Assembly (NCBI RefSeq): GCF_030269445.1
Contig: NZ_BSTJ01000007.1
Coordinates: 93,858 to 157,857, forward strand
Origin: Actinoallomurus iriomotensis
GTDB lineage: Bacteria; Actinomycetota; Actinomycetes; Streptosporangiales; Streptosporangiaceae
Length of the DNA stretch: 64,000 bases
Reading direction: 5' to 3'
A program made the position numbers and the translations under genes. The notes beneath the pieces were generated by a model that was not told where the DNA came from, made no database searches, and saw only the letters and a program-made list of their open reading frames with translations. Position 1 is the first letter of the stretch. Each line of letters opens with the position of its first letter. This document shows positions 33,129-41,927 of the stretch, one piece after another.

Positions 33129-33566
33129 GTGGGCGGGCACCTGGCACTCGATGTGGGGGCGGCCCTTGCCGCCGCCCTGCTGGCGGTCATCGTCGTGTTC
33201 GCCATGCTCTCGGTACGACGCTGGCTGCTCGAACGCCGTGGCGGCACGGTGGAGTGCAGCCTGCGCGAGCCGGACGGCCGCGGCGTGTGGCGGCTGGGCA
33301 TCGGCCGCTACAACGGTGACGAGTTGCTCTGGTTCGCGATCTTCGGTTTTCGGTTCAGGCCCCGGCGGGTGGTTCACCGCCGGGGCCTCGTCGTCGCCGG
33401 CCGCCGCACGCCGAAGGCCGAAGAAGAGGCCGCTCTCCAGCCGGACACGGGCATCGTCGAGGTACGCGACGACGGGCTCACCGTCGAGCTCGCGATGAGC
33501 GGCGCCGCCCTGACCGGCTTCCTGGCCTGGCTGGAGGCCTCCCCGCCGGGCTCGTCGCTCAACTGA
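33129..33566 (+). CDS. DUF2550 membrane protein
   Basis: A 145-residue protein with one N-terminal TM helix (about 5-28) and a soluble domain starting WLLERRGGTVECSLR and ending in GAALTGFLAWLE. It matches DUF2550, which follows atpC in actinobacteria (Rv1312-like). Function unknown. GTG 33129, 34 nt after atpC, probably in the same transcript. Confidence 0.85.
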   Translation: MGGHLALDVGAALAAALLAVIVVFAMLSVRRWLLERRGGTVECSLREPDGRGVWRLGIGRYNGDELLWFAIFGFRFRPRRVVHRRGLVVAGRRTPKAEEEAALQPDTGIVEVRDDGLTVELAMSGAALTGFLAWLEASPPGSSLN

Positions 33567-33617
33567 GACGCCGGAAAACCGCTGGCATCAGGGCGCCCGG
33601 CCGGTGAGGATGCCGGG

Positions 33618-34598
33618 GTGGAGGATCTGGTCGGCCGGGCCGTCGAGCTGGCCCGAGACGTCGGGGACGACGACTACACGCCCGTCTGGGCGGTCCTCGG
33701 CGAGATGGCGCAGGACGGGCCGGCGTCGCTCCTGGCCGGCGTGGACCTGCTCGCCTCACCCGATCCGGTGGTCCGCGCGGTCGGGTGTGACCTGCTGGGC
33801 CGCGCCAGTGAACGGCACGAGACGGTCCGCGCGGACGCCGCGTCCGCACTGCTCACTCTCGCGCCGTCCGAGACCGATGTCGACGTGCTCTGGTCGATCG
33901 CGCAGGCCCTCGGCAGCACATTCGACCACCGGGCCGAGCCCGTCCTGGTCTTCCTGTCCGCGCATCCGGACCCCGACGTCCGCCTCAAGGCGGCCCAGGC
34001 ACTGCCCTCGATGCCGGCCGGAGAGGCGGTGGCCGGCGCGCTGATCCGGCTCACCGCCGATCCCGATCCGCAGGTACGGAACTGGGCGACCTTCGGCCTC
34101 GGCAGCCAGACCGACGCCGACACGCCCGCCGTACGGGAGGCGCTCTGGGCACGGGTCGGCGACGACGGCGAGGACGTGCACGCCGAGGCGGTCTTCGGAC
34201 TGGCGCGGCGGCGCGATCCCCGGGCCACCGCCCTCGTCATCGAGCTCCTCGACGCGGAGCAGGGCATCTATTCGTGGGGGCTGGAGGCCGCCGCGTGCCT
34301 GCGCGACCCGGCGCTGCTGCCGCACCTGGCCGGGTACGACGCGGCCTCTGCTCCGGTCGCGACGGCATTGCGGGAGTGCGACCCGGCGGCACGGCTGCGG
34401 CGGGACGACTTCGCCGCGGCGCTGCTCGACGCCGTGTACGACCGGAGCCCGGCGGCGGACCCCACGGTGTTCTCCACGCTGCTCGAGACGGGGCTCACGC
34501 TGCGGACGACCGGCGCCGGAGGCACACTCATCTGGTCGGTGGAGGCCCTGATGGAACGGGCCGGAGGCGACCCGCACCGGGCGGCGGGCGAGCTCTAG
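33618..34598 (+). CDS. HEAT-repeat protein
   Basis: A 326-residue protein of helical HEAT-type repeats; visible repeat units include DPVVRAVGCDLLGRA, DPDVRLKAAQALPSM, DPQVRNWATFGLG and EDVHAEAVFGLARR. It contains no enzyme motif and is likely a protein-binding scaffold. GTG 33618 follows GAGGAT by 6 nt (leaderless). Its stop codon and that of the opposing gene share CTAG at 34595-34598. Confidence 0.8.
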   Translation: MEDLVGRAVELARDVGDDDYTPVWAVLGEMAQDGPASLLAGVDLLASPDPVVRAVGCDLLGRASERHETVRADAASALLTLAPSETDVDVLWSIAQALGSTFDHRAEPVLVFLSAHPDPDVRLKAAQALPSMPAGEAVAGALIRLTADPDPQVRNWATFGLGSQTDADTPAVREALWARVGDDGEDVHAEAVFGLARRRDPRATALVIELLDAEQGIYSWGLEAAACLRDPALLPHLAGYDAASAPVATALRECDPAARLRRDDFAAALLDAVYDRSPAADPTVFSTLLETGLTLRTTGAGGTLIWSVEALMERAGGDPHRAAGEL

Positions 34599-35188
34599 CG
34601 TTCGCCGCCGGGTTTCCAGAGGATGTCGCCGGTCTCGGCGTTGGCGAGGCGGCCCAGGATGAACAGCAGGTCGGACAGGCGGTTGAGGTAGCGGGCGGTC
34701 AGCGGGTTCATGTCGTCGTGCGCCTCGAAGGCCGCCCACGTCGAGCGCTCCGCCCGCCGTACGACCGTGCGGGCCACGTGGAGCAGCGCGCCGCCCGGCG
34801 TGCCGCCCGGCAGGATGAAGCTGCGCAGCGTCGGCAGGCCCTCGTTGTGCTCGTCGCAGTCCGCCTCCAGCCGGGTGACGTACTCCTCGGTGACCCGCAG
34901 CGGTGGGAACTCCGGGCTCTCCACGACCGGCGTGCACAGGTCCGCGCCGACGTCGAACAGCTCGTTCTGCACCCGCCGCAGGACGGCGGCGATCGCGCCG
35001 GGCAGGCCGCCGAGGGAGATCGCCGCGCCGATCGCGCTGTTGGCCTCGTCGACGTCCGCGTACGCGACGAGCCGTGGGTCGGTCTTGGCGGTACGGCTCA
35101 TGTCGCCGAGGTTGGTCGTGCCGTCGTCACCGGTGCGGGTGTAGATCTTCGAGAGCACGACCGGCTGGTCGTCGCGGTCCTTGGCCAT
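34595..35188 (-). CDS. PduO-type ATP:cob(I)alamin adenosyltransferase
   Basis: Transfers the adenosyl group of ATP to cob(I)alamin to make coenzyme B12. The 197-residue protein shows the ATP-binding N-terminus IYTRTGDDGTTNLGD, DEANSAIG, the VQNELFDVGADLCTP motif and the C-terminal LNRLSDLLFILGR. I chose ATG 35188, which begins the family sequence and has TAGGGT 7 nt upstream; the in-frame ATG at 35227 is less likely. Its place downstream of atpC/DUF2550 matches mycobacterial synteny. Confidence 0.9.
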   Translation of the reverse strand: MAKDRDDQPVVLSKIYTRTGDDGTTNLGDMSRTAKTDPRLVAYADVDEANSAIGAAISLGGLPGAIAAVLRRVQNELFDVGADLCTPVVESPEFPPLRVTEEYVTRLEADCDEHNEGLPTLRSFILPGGTPGGALLHVARTVVRRAERSTWAAFEAHDDMNPLTARYLNRLSDLLFILGRLANAETGDILWKPGGER

Positions 35189-35300
35189 GTCACCCACCCT
35201 AGAGAATCGATTCGCCGGTGTAGGCAACGTCGGGTGGCGTCTGGTGCGTCTTCCCAGGTGACAGCCGTTCCGTAGCCGTTCGCGCGGGCCGGCCTGACAA

Positions 35301-35339
35301 GTGGCGCCCGGCGGACCTCGGGGGCGTGCCGGGCGCCAC
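35301..35339 (-). terminator. Strong hairpin after the M28 peptidase gene
   Basis: Perfect 12-bp arms (35301-35312 with 35328-35339, GTGGCGCCCGGC) and a 15-nt loop, 54 nt beyond the stop of the minus-strand peptidase gene. No U-tract. The rest of the 35189-35392 gap holds nothing else I can support. Confidence 0.6.
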
Positions 35340-35392
35340 GATATCGCGTGCCCCCGGCCGCACCGCGCGGAGCGGCCGGGGTACGCCCTCGC

Positions 35393-36892
35393 TCAGCCGG
35401 TGACCAGGTTCGCGGGCGCGCGCTTCGCCTGTGGCAGCAGGGCCGTACGGGCCGTGGCGTGGTCGCCGTTGACCGGCAGCGTGCTCTTGGCGAACACCTG
35501 GACGGCGTGCGCGGCGCCGTCGGCGAGCTGGTCCAGGATCGTGTCGTTGTTGTTGGCGTAGGTGTCGCAGGCCTGGTGGTAGCAGCCGTCGTACGGCTGG
35601 CCGGCCTCGCCGCCGTAGATCTTGGCCTCCTCGGCGGTCTTGAGCTTCTCGGCGCCGGAGTCGAGCCCGCCGGCCGGGATCCCGTTGTCGATGAACGGCC
35701 CGTAGTCCGAGCGCCCGTCGAAGGTGCTCGGCGACGTCTGCAGCTTGCGCGCGCCGAAGTACTCCAGGAAGACCTTCTCGATCGCGCCGGAGCCGGCGGG
35801 CGGGTTGGTGCCGGCGCCTTCGGAGTCGTCGCCGTCGTAGACGCCCCGGCGGCCGTTGGGCGAGCCCAGCATGTCGAAGTTGAGGTTCAGCGCGATCGTG
35901 GCGCGCTGGGCGGCGGTCAGGTGCGTCACGTAGTACGTGGAGCCGAGCAGCCCCTCTTCTTCGGCGCCCCAGAACGCGAACCGGACCTTGTTCTTGATCT
36001 GGTCGCCGAGCCGGCCGATCTGCTCGGCGACGGTGAGCGCCGTGGCGGTGCCGCTGCCGTTGTCGTTGATGCCGGGGCCCTTGGTGACGCTGTCGAGGTG
36101 GGCGCCCATGACGACCACGTTGTCGTCGCGGCCGCGTTCGGTGTCGGCGATCACGTTGTGCGCGATGCGCTGCTCATTGATCGTGCTGGTCTTGACGTGC
36201 AGCGTCAGGGTGCCCGCGGCCGCCGCCTTCACCAGGTCGGTGCCGAGCTGGAAGCTCGGGCCGATGACCGGGATCCGCCAGGCCTGTCCCGCCGTGCCGG
36301 AGACCGGTCCCGTCCGGTCCGGTGCGGTGCCGTCGTTGTAGATCGCGATGGCGGCGGCGCCGGCGGTCTGCGCGTTGCTGGCCTTGTCGGCGAAAGTGCA
36401 GCCGCCCCGCTTGACCAGCGCGATCTCGCCCTTGGCGAGCCCGGTGAAGTCGGCCGGCTCACAGCCGCTGCCCACTCCGGCGCCGTCCGGGTCGATGGCG
36501 CGGGCCACCGCGGTGACGTCGCCCGAACCGGAGTAGTCCAGCGTCTCGAAGTCGGTGCCGTACTTGTAGGTCGGCCCGCCGGGGCGCTCGAAGACGGCCG
36601 GGGTCTTCTCCTTGTAGTACGCGAACGGGAAGTCCTGGACGGTGGGCTGGTAACCCGCCTTCTTCAGCTGCTTGACGACGTACTGGGTCGAGACCTCGAA
36701 GCCGGGCTCGCCGGCGGCGCGGGTGCCGCCGTTGTACGTGGCGATGGTCTGCAGGTCGTGCTGGTGTCTGCGGATGTCCTGCAGCTTGACCAGCCGGTCC
36801 AGGCGGGCGTGGCCGGCCGCGTCGGCGGGAGCCGCGGTGGCGACCGAGACGGCGGCGAGGCCGATGAGGGTACCGATGGCGATTGTGCGCAC
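35393..36892 (-). CDS. Secreted M28-family zinc aminopeptidase with PA domain
   Basis: An exported peptidase of 499 residues. A signal peptide (TIAIGTLIGLAAVSVATAAPADA) is followed by a protease-associated (PA) insert (about 150-235, IALVKRGGCTFADKA) and the M28 catalytic domain. Visible zinc ligands and catalytic residues: His and Asp in GAHLDSV, Asp in NDNGSG, the Glu pair in WGAEEEGL, Asp in LNFDMLG, and a late His in CYHQACD. Similar to actinomycete leucine aminopeptidases. GTG 36892 was chosen because the signal peptide starts there with AAGGGG upstream. Confidence 0.9.
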   Translation of the reverse strand: MRTIAIGTLIGLAAVSVATAAPADAAGHARLDRLVKLQDIRRHQHDLQTIATYNGGTRAAGEPGFEVSTQYVVKQLKKAGYQPTVQDFPFAYYKEKTPAVFERPGGPTYKYGTDFETLDYSGSGDVTAVARAIDPDGAGVGSGCEPADFTGLAKGEIALVKRGGCTFADKASNAQTAGAAAIAIYNDGTAPDRTGPVSGTAGQAWRIPVIGPSFQLGTDLVKAAAAGTLTLHVKTSTINEQRIAHNVIADTERGRDDNVVVMGAHLDSVTKGPGINDNGSGTATALTVAEQIGRLGDQIKNKVRFAFWGAEEEGLLGSTYYVTHLTAAQRATIALNLNFDMLGSPNGRRGVYDGDDSEGAGTNPPAGSGAIEKVFLEYFGARKLQTSPSTFDGRSDYGPFIDNGIPAGGLDSGAEKLKTAEEAKIYGGEAGQPYDGCYHQACDTYANNNDTILDQLADGAAHAVQVFAKSTLPVNGDHATARTALLPQAKRAPANLVTG

Positions 36893-37088
36893 GAGCGCCC
36901 CTTCTAACGGGTAAAGCGGAGGTAATGCACCTGAGATTGACACGGCAGTCATCCCCCGGCCAGATGCCGTGACCCACTCGTGCTGCGGATCTACGTCTGT
37001 TTCTCTAGAATCGCGTTCGGTGCACTGACCTCGTACGTCCCGATATCGGTATGGTTTGCCGAGGTTCCCCCACGCCCCGGAGGCGGCC

Positions 37089-38927
37089 GTGTACGACTAC
37101 ATCATCGTCGGTGCCGGCAGCGCGGGCTGCGTGCTCGCCAACCGGCTGAGCGCGGACTCCAGCGCGCGTGTCCTGCTCCTGGAGGCCGGACCGCCGGACG
37201 ACGCAGCCGAGATCCACATCCCGGCCGGGCTGCAGACCCTGTTCAAGGGCCCGTACGACTGGGACTTCACGACGACACCGCAGGAGAACGCGCACGGGCG
37301 CGGCGTCTACTGGCCGCGCGGCCGCACGCTCGGCGGCAGCTCGTCGACGAACGCGATGATCTACATCCGCGGTCACCGGCACGACTACGACACCTGGCGC
37401 GACGAGTACGGCTGCAAGGGCTGGGGGTACGCCGACGTGCTGCCGTACTTCCGCCGTGCCGAGGACCAGCAGCGCGGCGAGTCGCAGTACCACGGCGTCG
37501 GCGGCCCGCTGCGGGTGGAGGACCTGCGGTACAAGCATCCGCTGACCCGCTCGTGGGTCGAGTCCGCGCAGGCGTTCGGCCTGCCGGCCAACGATGACTT
37601 CAACGGCGCCGAGCAGGACGGCGTCGGCCACTACCAGGTGACCCAGCGGCGCGGCCGGCGCTGGTCGACCGCCGACGCGTACCTGCGGCCCGCGCTCGAC
37701 CGCCCGAACCTCACCGTGCGGACCGACGCGCTCGCCACGAAGGTGCTGGTCGAGAAGGGCCGGGCGGTCGGCGTACGTTACCTGACCGGCGGCCGCACGG
37801 AGGACGCGCTCGCCCAGCGCGAGGTCGTCCTGTGCGGTGGCGCGGTCAACTCGCCGCAGCTGCTGATGCTGTCCGGCCTCGGCCCGGCCGACCATCTGCG
37901 GTCACTGGACATCGACGTCGTCGCCGACCTGCCCGCCGTCGGCACCGGCCTGCAGGACCACCCGATCGTTCCGGTCATGTGGCACACGCCGGGCACGAAG
38001 GCGTTCTGGGAGGGCGCGAACCTGCGGAGCCTGCTGCTCTGGCAGTCGCTGGGCCGCGGGCCGTACGCCTCGAACGTCGCCGAGGCCGGCGGTTTCGTCC
38101 GGACGTCGCCGAGCCTGCCGGCGCCGGACCTGCAGTACCACGTGCTCGGCACCCCGTACGTGGGCCAGGGCCTGGTCGAGGTGGCGGAACGGATGATCTC
38201 GGTGTTCGTGACGGCGGTCGCCGTGGCGAGCCGCGGCACGATCACGCTGAGGTCGGCCGATCCGCGCTGGAAGCCGCTAATCGATCCGGCGTACCTTCGG
38301 GAGACCGCCGACCTGGAGGTGCTTCTCGCCGGCGTCCGTCAGGCGCGGGAGATCGCGGGCAACCGCCCGTTCGCGCGGATCAGCGGCGGCGAGGCGAGCC
38401 CGGGGGAGGGCAGCGACCTGACCGACTGGATCCGGCACGAGGTCGTGACGCTCTACCACCCGACCAGCACGTGCGCGATGGGCGGGACCGACGACGCGGT
38501 GTGCGACCCGGAGCTGCGCGTCCGCGGCGTCGACGGGCTGCGGGTCGTGGACGCCTCGGCGATGCCGGCCGTGCCGCGCGGCAACACCAACGCCCCGACC
38601 ATCGCGATCGCCGAACGCGCCGCCGACCTGATCATCGGCGGCCCGCTTCTGCCTCCCGCCGACCTGACCGCCGGAGCGGCGGAGGCCACGGCGTTGCTGG
38701 AGCCGGTCGGGACGGACGCGCAGCCGACGACGGTGCTCGCGCCGGCCGAGGTGGACGCCGAAGAGACGACGGTGATGAAGCCGGTCGGCGCGGACGCCGA
38801 GGAGACGACGGTGATGAGGCCGGTCGAGGCGGGTCCCGAGGAGACGACGGTGCTCGAACCGGTCGAGGCGGATCCTGAGCCCGCTGAGCCGACCGCGCCG
38901 GCGAAGCCCGTGGCCGACGAGGACTGA
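37089..38927 (+). CDS. GMC-family FAD oxidoreductase with repetitive acidic tail
   Basis: A flavin-dependent alcohol/choline dehydrogenase-like enzyme of 612 residues. FAD site YIIVGAGSAGCVLANRL at the N-terminus, GMC signature RGRTLGGSSSTNAMIYIRGH, the second signature GGAVNSPQLLMLSG, and catalytic residues in LYHPTSTCAMG (His) and PRGNTNAPTIAIAERA (Asn). After residue about 530 comes an ~80-residue tail of imperfect 15-residue units of the type EETTVMxPVxAD, absent from ordinary GMC enzymes. GTG start with GGAGG 5 nt upstream. Confidence 0.9.
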   Translation: MYDYIIVGAGSAGCVLANRLSADSSARVLLLEAGPPDDAAEIHIPAGLQTLFKGPYDWDFTTTPQENAHGRGVYWPRGRTLGGSSSTNAMIYIRGHRHDYDTWRDEYGCKGWGYADVLPYFRRAEDQQRGESQYHGVGGPLRVEDLRYKHPLTRSWVESAQAFGLPANDDFNGAEQDGVGHYQVTQRRGRRWSTADAYLRPALDRPNLTVRTDALATKVLVEKGRAVGVRYLTGGRTEDALAQREVVLCGGAVNSPQLLMLSGLGPADHLRSLDIDVVADLPAVGTGLQDHPIVPVMWHTPGTKAFWEGANLRSLLLWQSLGRGPYASNVAEAGGFVRTSPSLPAPDLQYHVLGTPYVGQGLVEVAERMISVFVTAVAVASRGTITLRSADPRWKPLIDPAYLRETADLEVLLAGVRQAREIAGNRPFARISGGEASPGEGSDLTDWIRHEVVTLYHPTSTCAMGGTDDAVCDPELRVRGVDGLRVVDASAMPAVPRGNTNAPTIAIAERAADLIIGGPLLPPADLTAGAAEATALLEPVGTDAQPTTVLAPAEVDAEETTVMKPVGADAEETTVMRPVEAGPEETTVLEPVEADPEPAEPTAPAKPVADED

Positions 38928-38943
38928 ACCGGGTCATACGAGA

Positions 38944-38984
38944 AGTCCCGCCGGGTCCGGAGAGATTCCGGACCGGGCGGGACT
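38944..38984 (+). terminator. Hairpin terminator after the GMC gene
   Basis: Long inverted repeat (38944-38960 with 38968-38984; AGTCCCGCC and GGTCCGG arms, a 7-nt loop and one mismatched pair at the G between the arms), 16 nt after the stop codon. Confidence 0.7.
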
Positions 38985-39006
38985 CGGTGTTCAGACGGCC
39001 GCGGCG

Positions 39007-39108
39007 TCACCGCGCCCGGCCCTTGCGGGCCCGGCGGGCGTCCTGTACGTCCGCGCTGAGGTCGCGAACGTGCTCGTTCATGATCGCCTTGAGAATCTCG
39101 GGGTGCAT
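39007..39108 (-). CDS. 33-residue small protein
   Basis: A short gene starting ATG 39108 with a perfect GAGGAG ribosome site 5 nt upstream. The product begins MHPEILKAIMNEHVRDL and ends in a basic ARRARKGRAR stretch; it would form one amphipathic helix. An upstream in-frame ATG (39198) is not supported. Its promoter region carries the 50-bp element with the GGGA-N3-TGCA-N3-TCC dyad. Function unknown. The case rests on the ribosome site, helix pattern and element, not on a family match. Confidence 0.55.
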   Translation of the reverse strand: MHPEILKAIMNEHVRDLSADVQDARRARKGRAR

Positions 39109-39153
39109 CGTGGCTCCTCGTGGTGCGAACCGGTCGGTCCGGCCTCGCACTCT

Positions 39154-39203
39154 CAAGATTCGGGCTAAGAGGGGTACCGGCACATCGGGACGATGCACTA
39201 TCC
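39154..39203 (-). promoter_or_regulatory. Conserved 50-bp element, copy 1 (upstream of the small gene)
   Basis: Aligns without gaps to 47127-47176 at 39 of 50 positions. Shared blocks: TCGGGCTAAG (plus strand) and ATGCACTATCC. The right half contains the dyad GGGA-N3-TGCA-N3-TCC(G) at 39187-39204. It lies 46-95 nt upstream of the 33-residue gene, a promoter/operator position. Confidence 0.5.
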
Positions 39204-39262
39204 GCGCCCCCCGGTGAGCCCCCAGCCGCCTTAGAAGGTCTTAGGGCATGCGCGGCCGGGTC

Positions 39263-40144
39263 TTACCGGCCCGTGGACGAAGACGGTGCGGCGTCGCGCA
39301 GCCCGGCCGCCGAGCGGACGAGCGACGCGACCGCCGGGGAGCGGCTGCTCGGCGGCCATGCGATCACCGTGGTGACCTCCGGCGCGTCGACGACGGGCAC
39401 CGCGACGTGCTCGGGCCACTGCCAGGCACGGCTGGAGGCGGGGATGACCAGCAGCGTTCTGCCGAGCGCCACGAGCTGAGCGAGCTGCGACTGGGTGCGC
39501 ACCTCCGGTCCGGGTCCGTCCGGGTAGGACCCGTCGAGCCGGGGCCATCGAGCGATCGGCAGGTCCGGCACGTCGCGGACATCCGCCAGCGTGAGCCGAT
39601 CGCGGGACGCGAGCGGATGCGCCGCGGGCAGGATCGCGACCTGGCCTTCGACGCAGAGGTCCTCGGTGTCGAACCCGGCGAGGTCGTCGAACGGGCGATG
39701 CATGAGCGCCACGTCGGCGTGCCCGTCGCGGAGCAGCCGTGCCTGCTCGCCGACCTCGCACAGGAGGACCTCGACCGGTGCCGCACCGGGTTCGCTCGCT
39801 TGCGCGTCGAGGAGCCGTCGCAGCAGCTCGTGGGACGCCCCGGCCTTCGTCACGAGCACCAGCGGCCGCTTCGGGTCTCCGGCACGTCGCGTCCGGCGCG
39901 CAGCGGCCGCGACCGCGTCGAGGGCCCCTCCGGCCTCCCGGAGCAGCACTCCGCCGGCGTCGGTGAGCGCCACGCCACGACGGTTCCGGTCGAAGAGCTG
40001 GACGCCGAGCCGTCGCTCCAGCCGGCGGATCGCGCGCGAGAGCGGCGGTTGTGCGATCCCGAGCCGATCGGCGGCGCGTCCGAAGTGCAGTTCTTCGGCG
40101 ACGGCGACGAAGTATCGGAGCTCGCGGGTCTCGAGGTCGTCCAC
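39263..40144 (-). CDS. LysR-family transcriptional regulator
   Basis: A 293-residue regulator: N-terminal winged HTH ([31 protein letters not shown]) and a C-terminal effector domain with the two Rossmann-like lobes. It is divergent from an SDR gene; a perfect 21-bp palindrome lies between them, so it probably controls that gene and itself. Start ATG 40144. Confidence 0.9.
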   Translation of the reverse strand: MDDLETRELRYFVAVAEELHFGRAADRLGIAQPPLSRAIRRLERRLGVQLFDRNRRGVALTDAGGVLLREAGGALDAVAAAARRTRRAGDPKRPLVLVTKAGASHELLRRLLDAQASEPGAAPVEVLLCEVGEQARLLRDGHADVALMHRPFDDLAGFDTEDLCVEGQVAILPAAHPLASRDRLTLADVRDVPDLPIARWPRLDGSYPDGPGPEVRTQSQLAQLVALGRTLLVIPASSRAWQWPEHVAVPVVDAPEVTTVIAWPPSSRSPAVASLVRSAAGLRDAAPSSSTGR

Positions 40145-40160
40145 GCGAGCAGCCTACCGA

Positions 40161-40181
40161 GTGATACCCGGTGAGTATCAC
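40161..40181. promoter_or_regulatory. LysR operator (perfect 7-bp arms)
   Basis: GTGATAC-N7-GTATCAC lies between the divergent LysR and SDR genes, 17 nt from the LysR start and 47 nt before the SDR start. Spacing and symmetry fit a LysR recognition box. Confidence 0.55.
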
Positions 40182-40227
40182 AGCGGATCGAGGCGGTGTT
40201 GGACGATGAGCGCGCGGCTCGCCGAGC

Positions 40228-40953
40228 ATGGATCGAGTGAACGACACGAAGACCGCGCTGGTCACCGGCGCGAACAAGGGAATCGGCTTCGCCGTCGCGC
40301 AGGGTCTCGGGGCGCTCGGCTTCACGGTCGCGGTGGGGGCTCGCGACGACGCCAGGCGCGAGGAGGCCGTCGAGCGACTGCGCGCCGCGGGCGTCGACGC
40401 GTTCGGGGTCGCCCTCGACGTCACCTCCGACGACAGCGTCGCCGCGGCGGCGGCGACGATCGAGCAGAGGGCAGGGCGGCTCGACGTGCTCGTCAACAAC
40501 GCGGGCATCTCCGGGCGGACCGACGGTGGCGCGCAGGATCCGACGACCCTCGACCTCGACGTCGTCCGCACCGTCCTCGACACGAACGTGTTCGGGGTCG
40601 TCCGGGTGACGAACGCGATGCTTCCGCTGCTCCGCCGCGCGGACTCCCCACGCATCGTCAACATGTCGAGCAACATGGGCTCGCTGACGCTGCGGACCGG
40701 CCCGATCATGGCCGCGTACGCACCGTCGAAGTCGATGCTCAACAGCGTCACGGCACAGTACGCCCGCCGGTTCGCCGAGACGAATGTCATCGTGAACGCC
40801 GCCTGCCCCGGCTACGTGGCGACCGACTTCACCGGCTTCAACGCGCCGCGGACGCCCGAGCAGGGGGCCGCGATCGCGATCCGGCTCGCCACGCTGCCGG
40901 ATGACGGTCCGCGCGGCGGCTTCTTCGACGACGAGGGCGTCGTCCCCTGGTGA
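40228..40953 (+). CDS. Short-chain dehydrogenase/reductase
   Basis: A 241-residue classical SDR: cofactor motif TGANKGIGF, NNAG (VLVNNAGIS), catalytic Ser in NMSSNMGS, and the YxxxK pair in AAYAPSKSML. Close in style to carbonyl-reductase-like SDRs often controlled by a divergent LysR regulator. Substrate unknown. Start ATG 40228; GTG 40237 is an alternative. Confidence 0.88.
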   Translation: MDRVNDTKTALVTGANKGIGFAVAQGLGALGFTVAVGARDDARREEAVERLRAAGVDAFGVALDVTSDDSVAAAAATIEQRAGRLDVLVNNAGISGRTDGGAQDPTTLDLDVVRTVLDTNVFGVVRVTNAMLPLLRRADSPRIVNMSSNMGSLTLRTGPIMAAYAPSKSMLNSVTAQYARRFAETNVIVNAACPGYVATDFTGFNAPRTPEQGAAIAIRLATLPDDGPRGGFFDDEGVVPW

Positions 40954-41012
40954 CGCCGGACGCGCGAAAAGTCAGACGTTCGCTGTCAGGTATTTCTGTG
41001 AGCATTCCTGCC

Positions 41013-41927
41013 ATGAAGAACACGTTGACAGGGAAGGTCGCTCTGGTCGCGGGGGCGACACGGGGCGCGGGCCGGGGCATCGCCGTCGAGCTGGGCGCGG
41101 CGGGGGCCACGGTCTACGTGACGGGCCGCAGTACACGAGAACACCGCTCGGAGATGGACCGGGTGGAGACGATCGAGGAGACCGCCGAGCTCGTGACCGC
41201 CGCCGGCGGTCAGGGGATCGCCGTCCAGGTAGATCATCTGGAGAAGGACCAGGTGAAGTCCCTCATCGAGCGAATCGATCGCCGGCACGGGCGGCTGGAC
41301 GTCCTCGTCAACGACATCTGGGGCGGCGAGCTGCTGTTCGGCTGGAACGAGAAGGTGTGGGAGCACTCGCTGGACAAAGGCCTGCGCATCCTGCGCCTGG
41401 CGATCGACACCCACATCATCACCAGCCACTACGCCCTGCCGCTGATGATCCGGGAACCGGGCGGTCTGGTCGTCGAGGTCACCGACGGCACCACCGCCTA
41501 CAACGCGGAGAACTACCGCATCTCCGTGTTCTACGACCTGGCCAAGACCTCGGTGAACCGCTTGGCGTTCGCGCAGTCGAAGGAGCTGGCGCCGTACGGG
41601 GTGACCGCCGTTTCCCTGACACCGGGCTGGATGCGCTCGGAGATCATGCTGGACGCGTTCGGCGTCACGGAGGCGACCTGGCGCGACGCGCTGGACAGAC
41701 AACCGCATTTCGTCATCTCGGAAACGCCTGCCTACGTGGGGCGTGCGGTCGCGGCGCTCGCGGCCGATCCCGAGGTCGCGCGGTGGAACGGGGAGTCGCT
41801 GTCCAGCGGGCAGCTCGCCGGTGTCTACGGCTTCACCGATGTGGACGGAAGCCGGCCTGACGCGTGGCGCTACCTCGTCGAGGTACAGGACGCCGGCAAG
41901 CCTGCCGATGCGACGGGTTACCGCTGA
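41013..41927 (+). CDS. Extended SDR-family oxidoreductase
   Basis: A 304-residue SDR with a typical cofactor motif (AGATRGAGRGIA) and the YxxxK pair in FYDLAKTSVNRL. The usual NNAG is NDIWGG, as in a distinct SDR subgroup of unknown substrate. ATG 41013 was chosen; there is no clear ribosome site, and the in-frame GTG at 40998 is possible. It overlaps the end of the opposing WYL gene by 10 nt. Confidence 0.8.
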   Translation: MKNTLTGKVALVAGATRGAGRGIAVELGAAGATVYVTGRSTREHRSEMDRVETIEETAELVTAAGGQGIAVQVDHLEKDQVKSLIERIDRRHGRLDVLVNDIWGGELLFGWNEKVWEHSLDKGLRILRLAIDTHIITSHYALPLMIREPGGLVVEVTDGTTAYNAENYRISVFYDLAKTSVNRLAFAQSKELAPYGVTAVSLTPGWMRSEIMLDAFGVTEATWRDALDRQPHFVISETPAYVGRAVAALAADPEVARWNGESLSSGQLAGVYGFTDVDGSRPDAWRYLVEVQDAGKPADATGYR

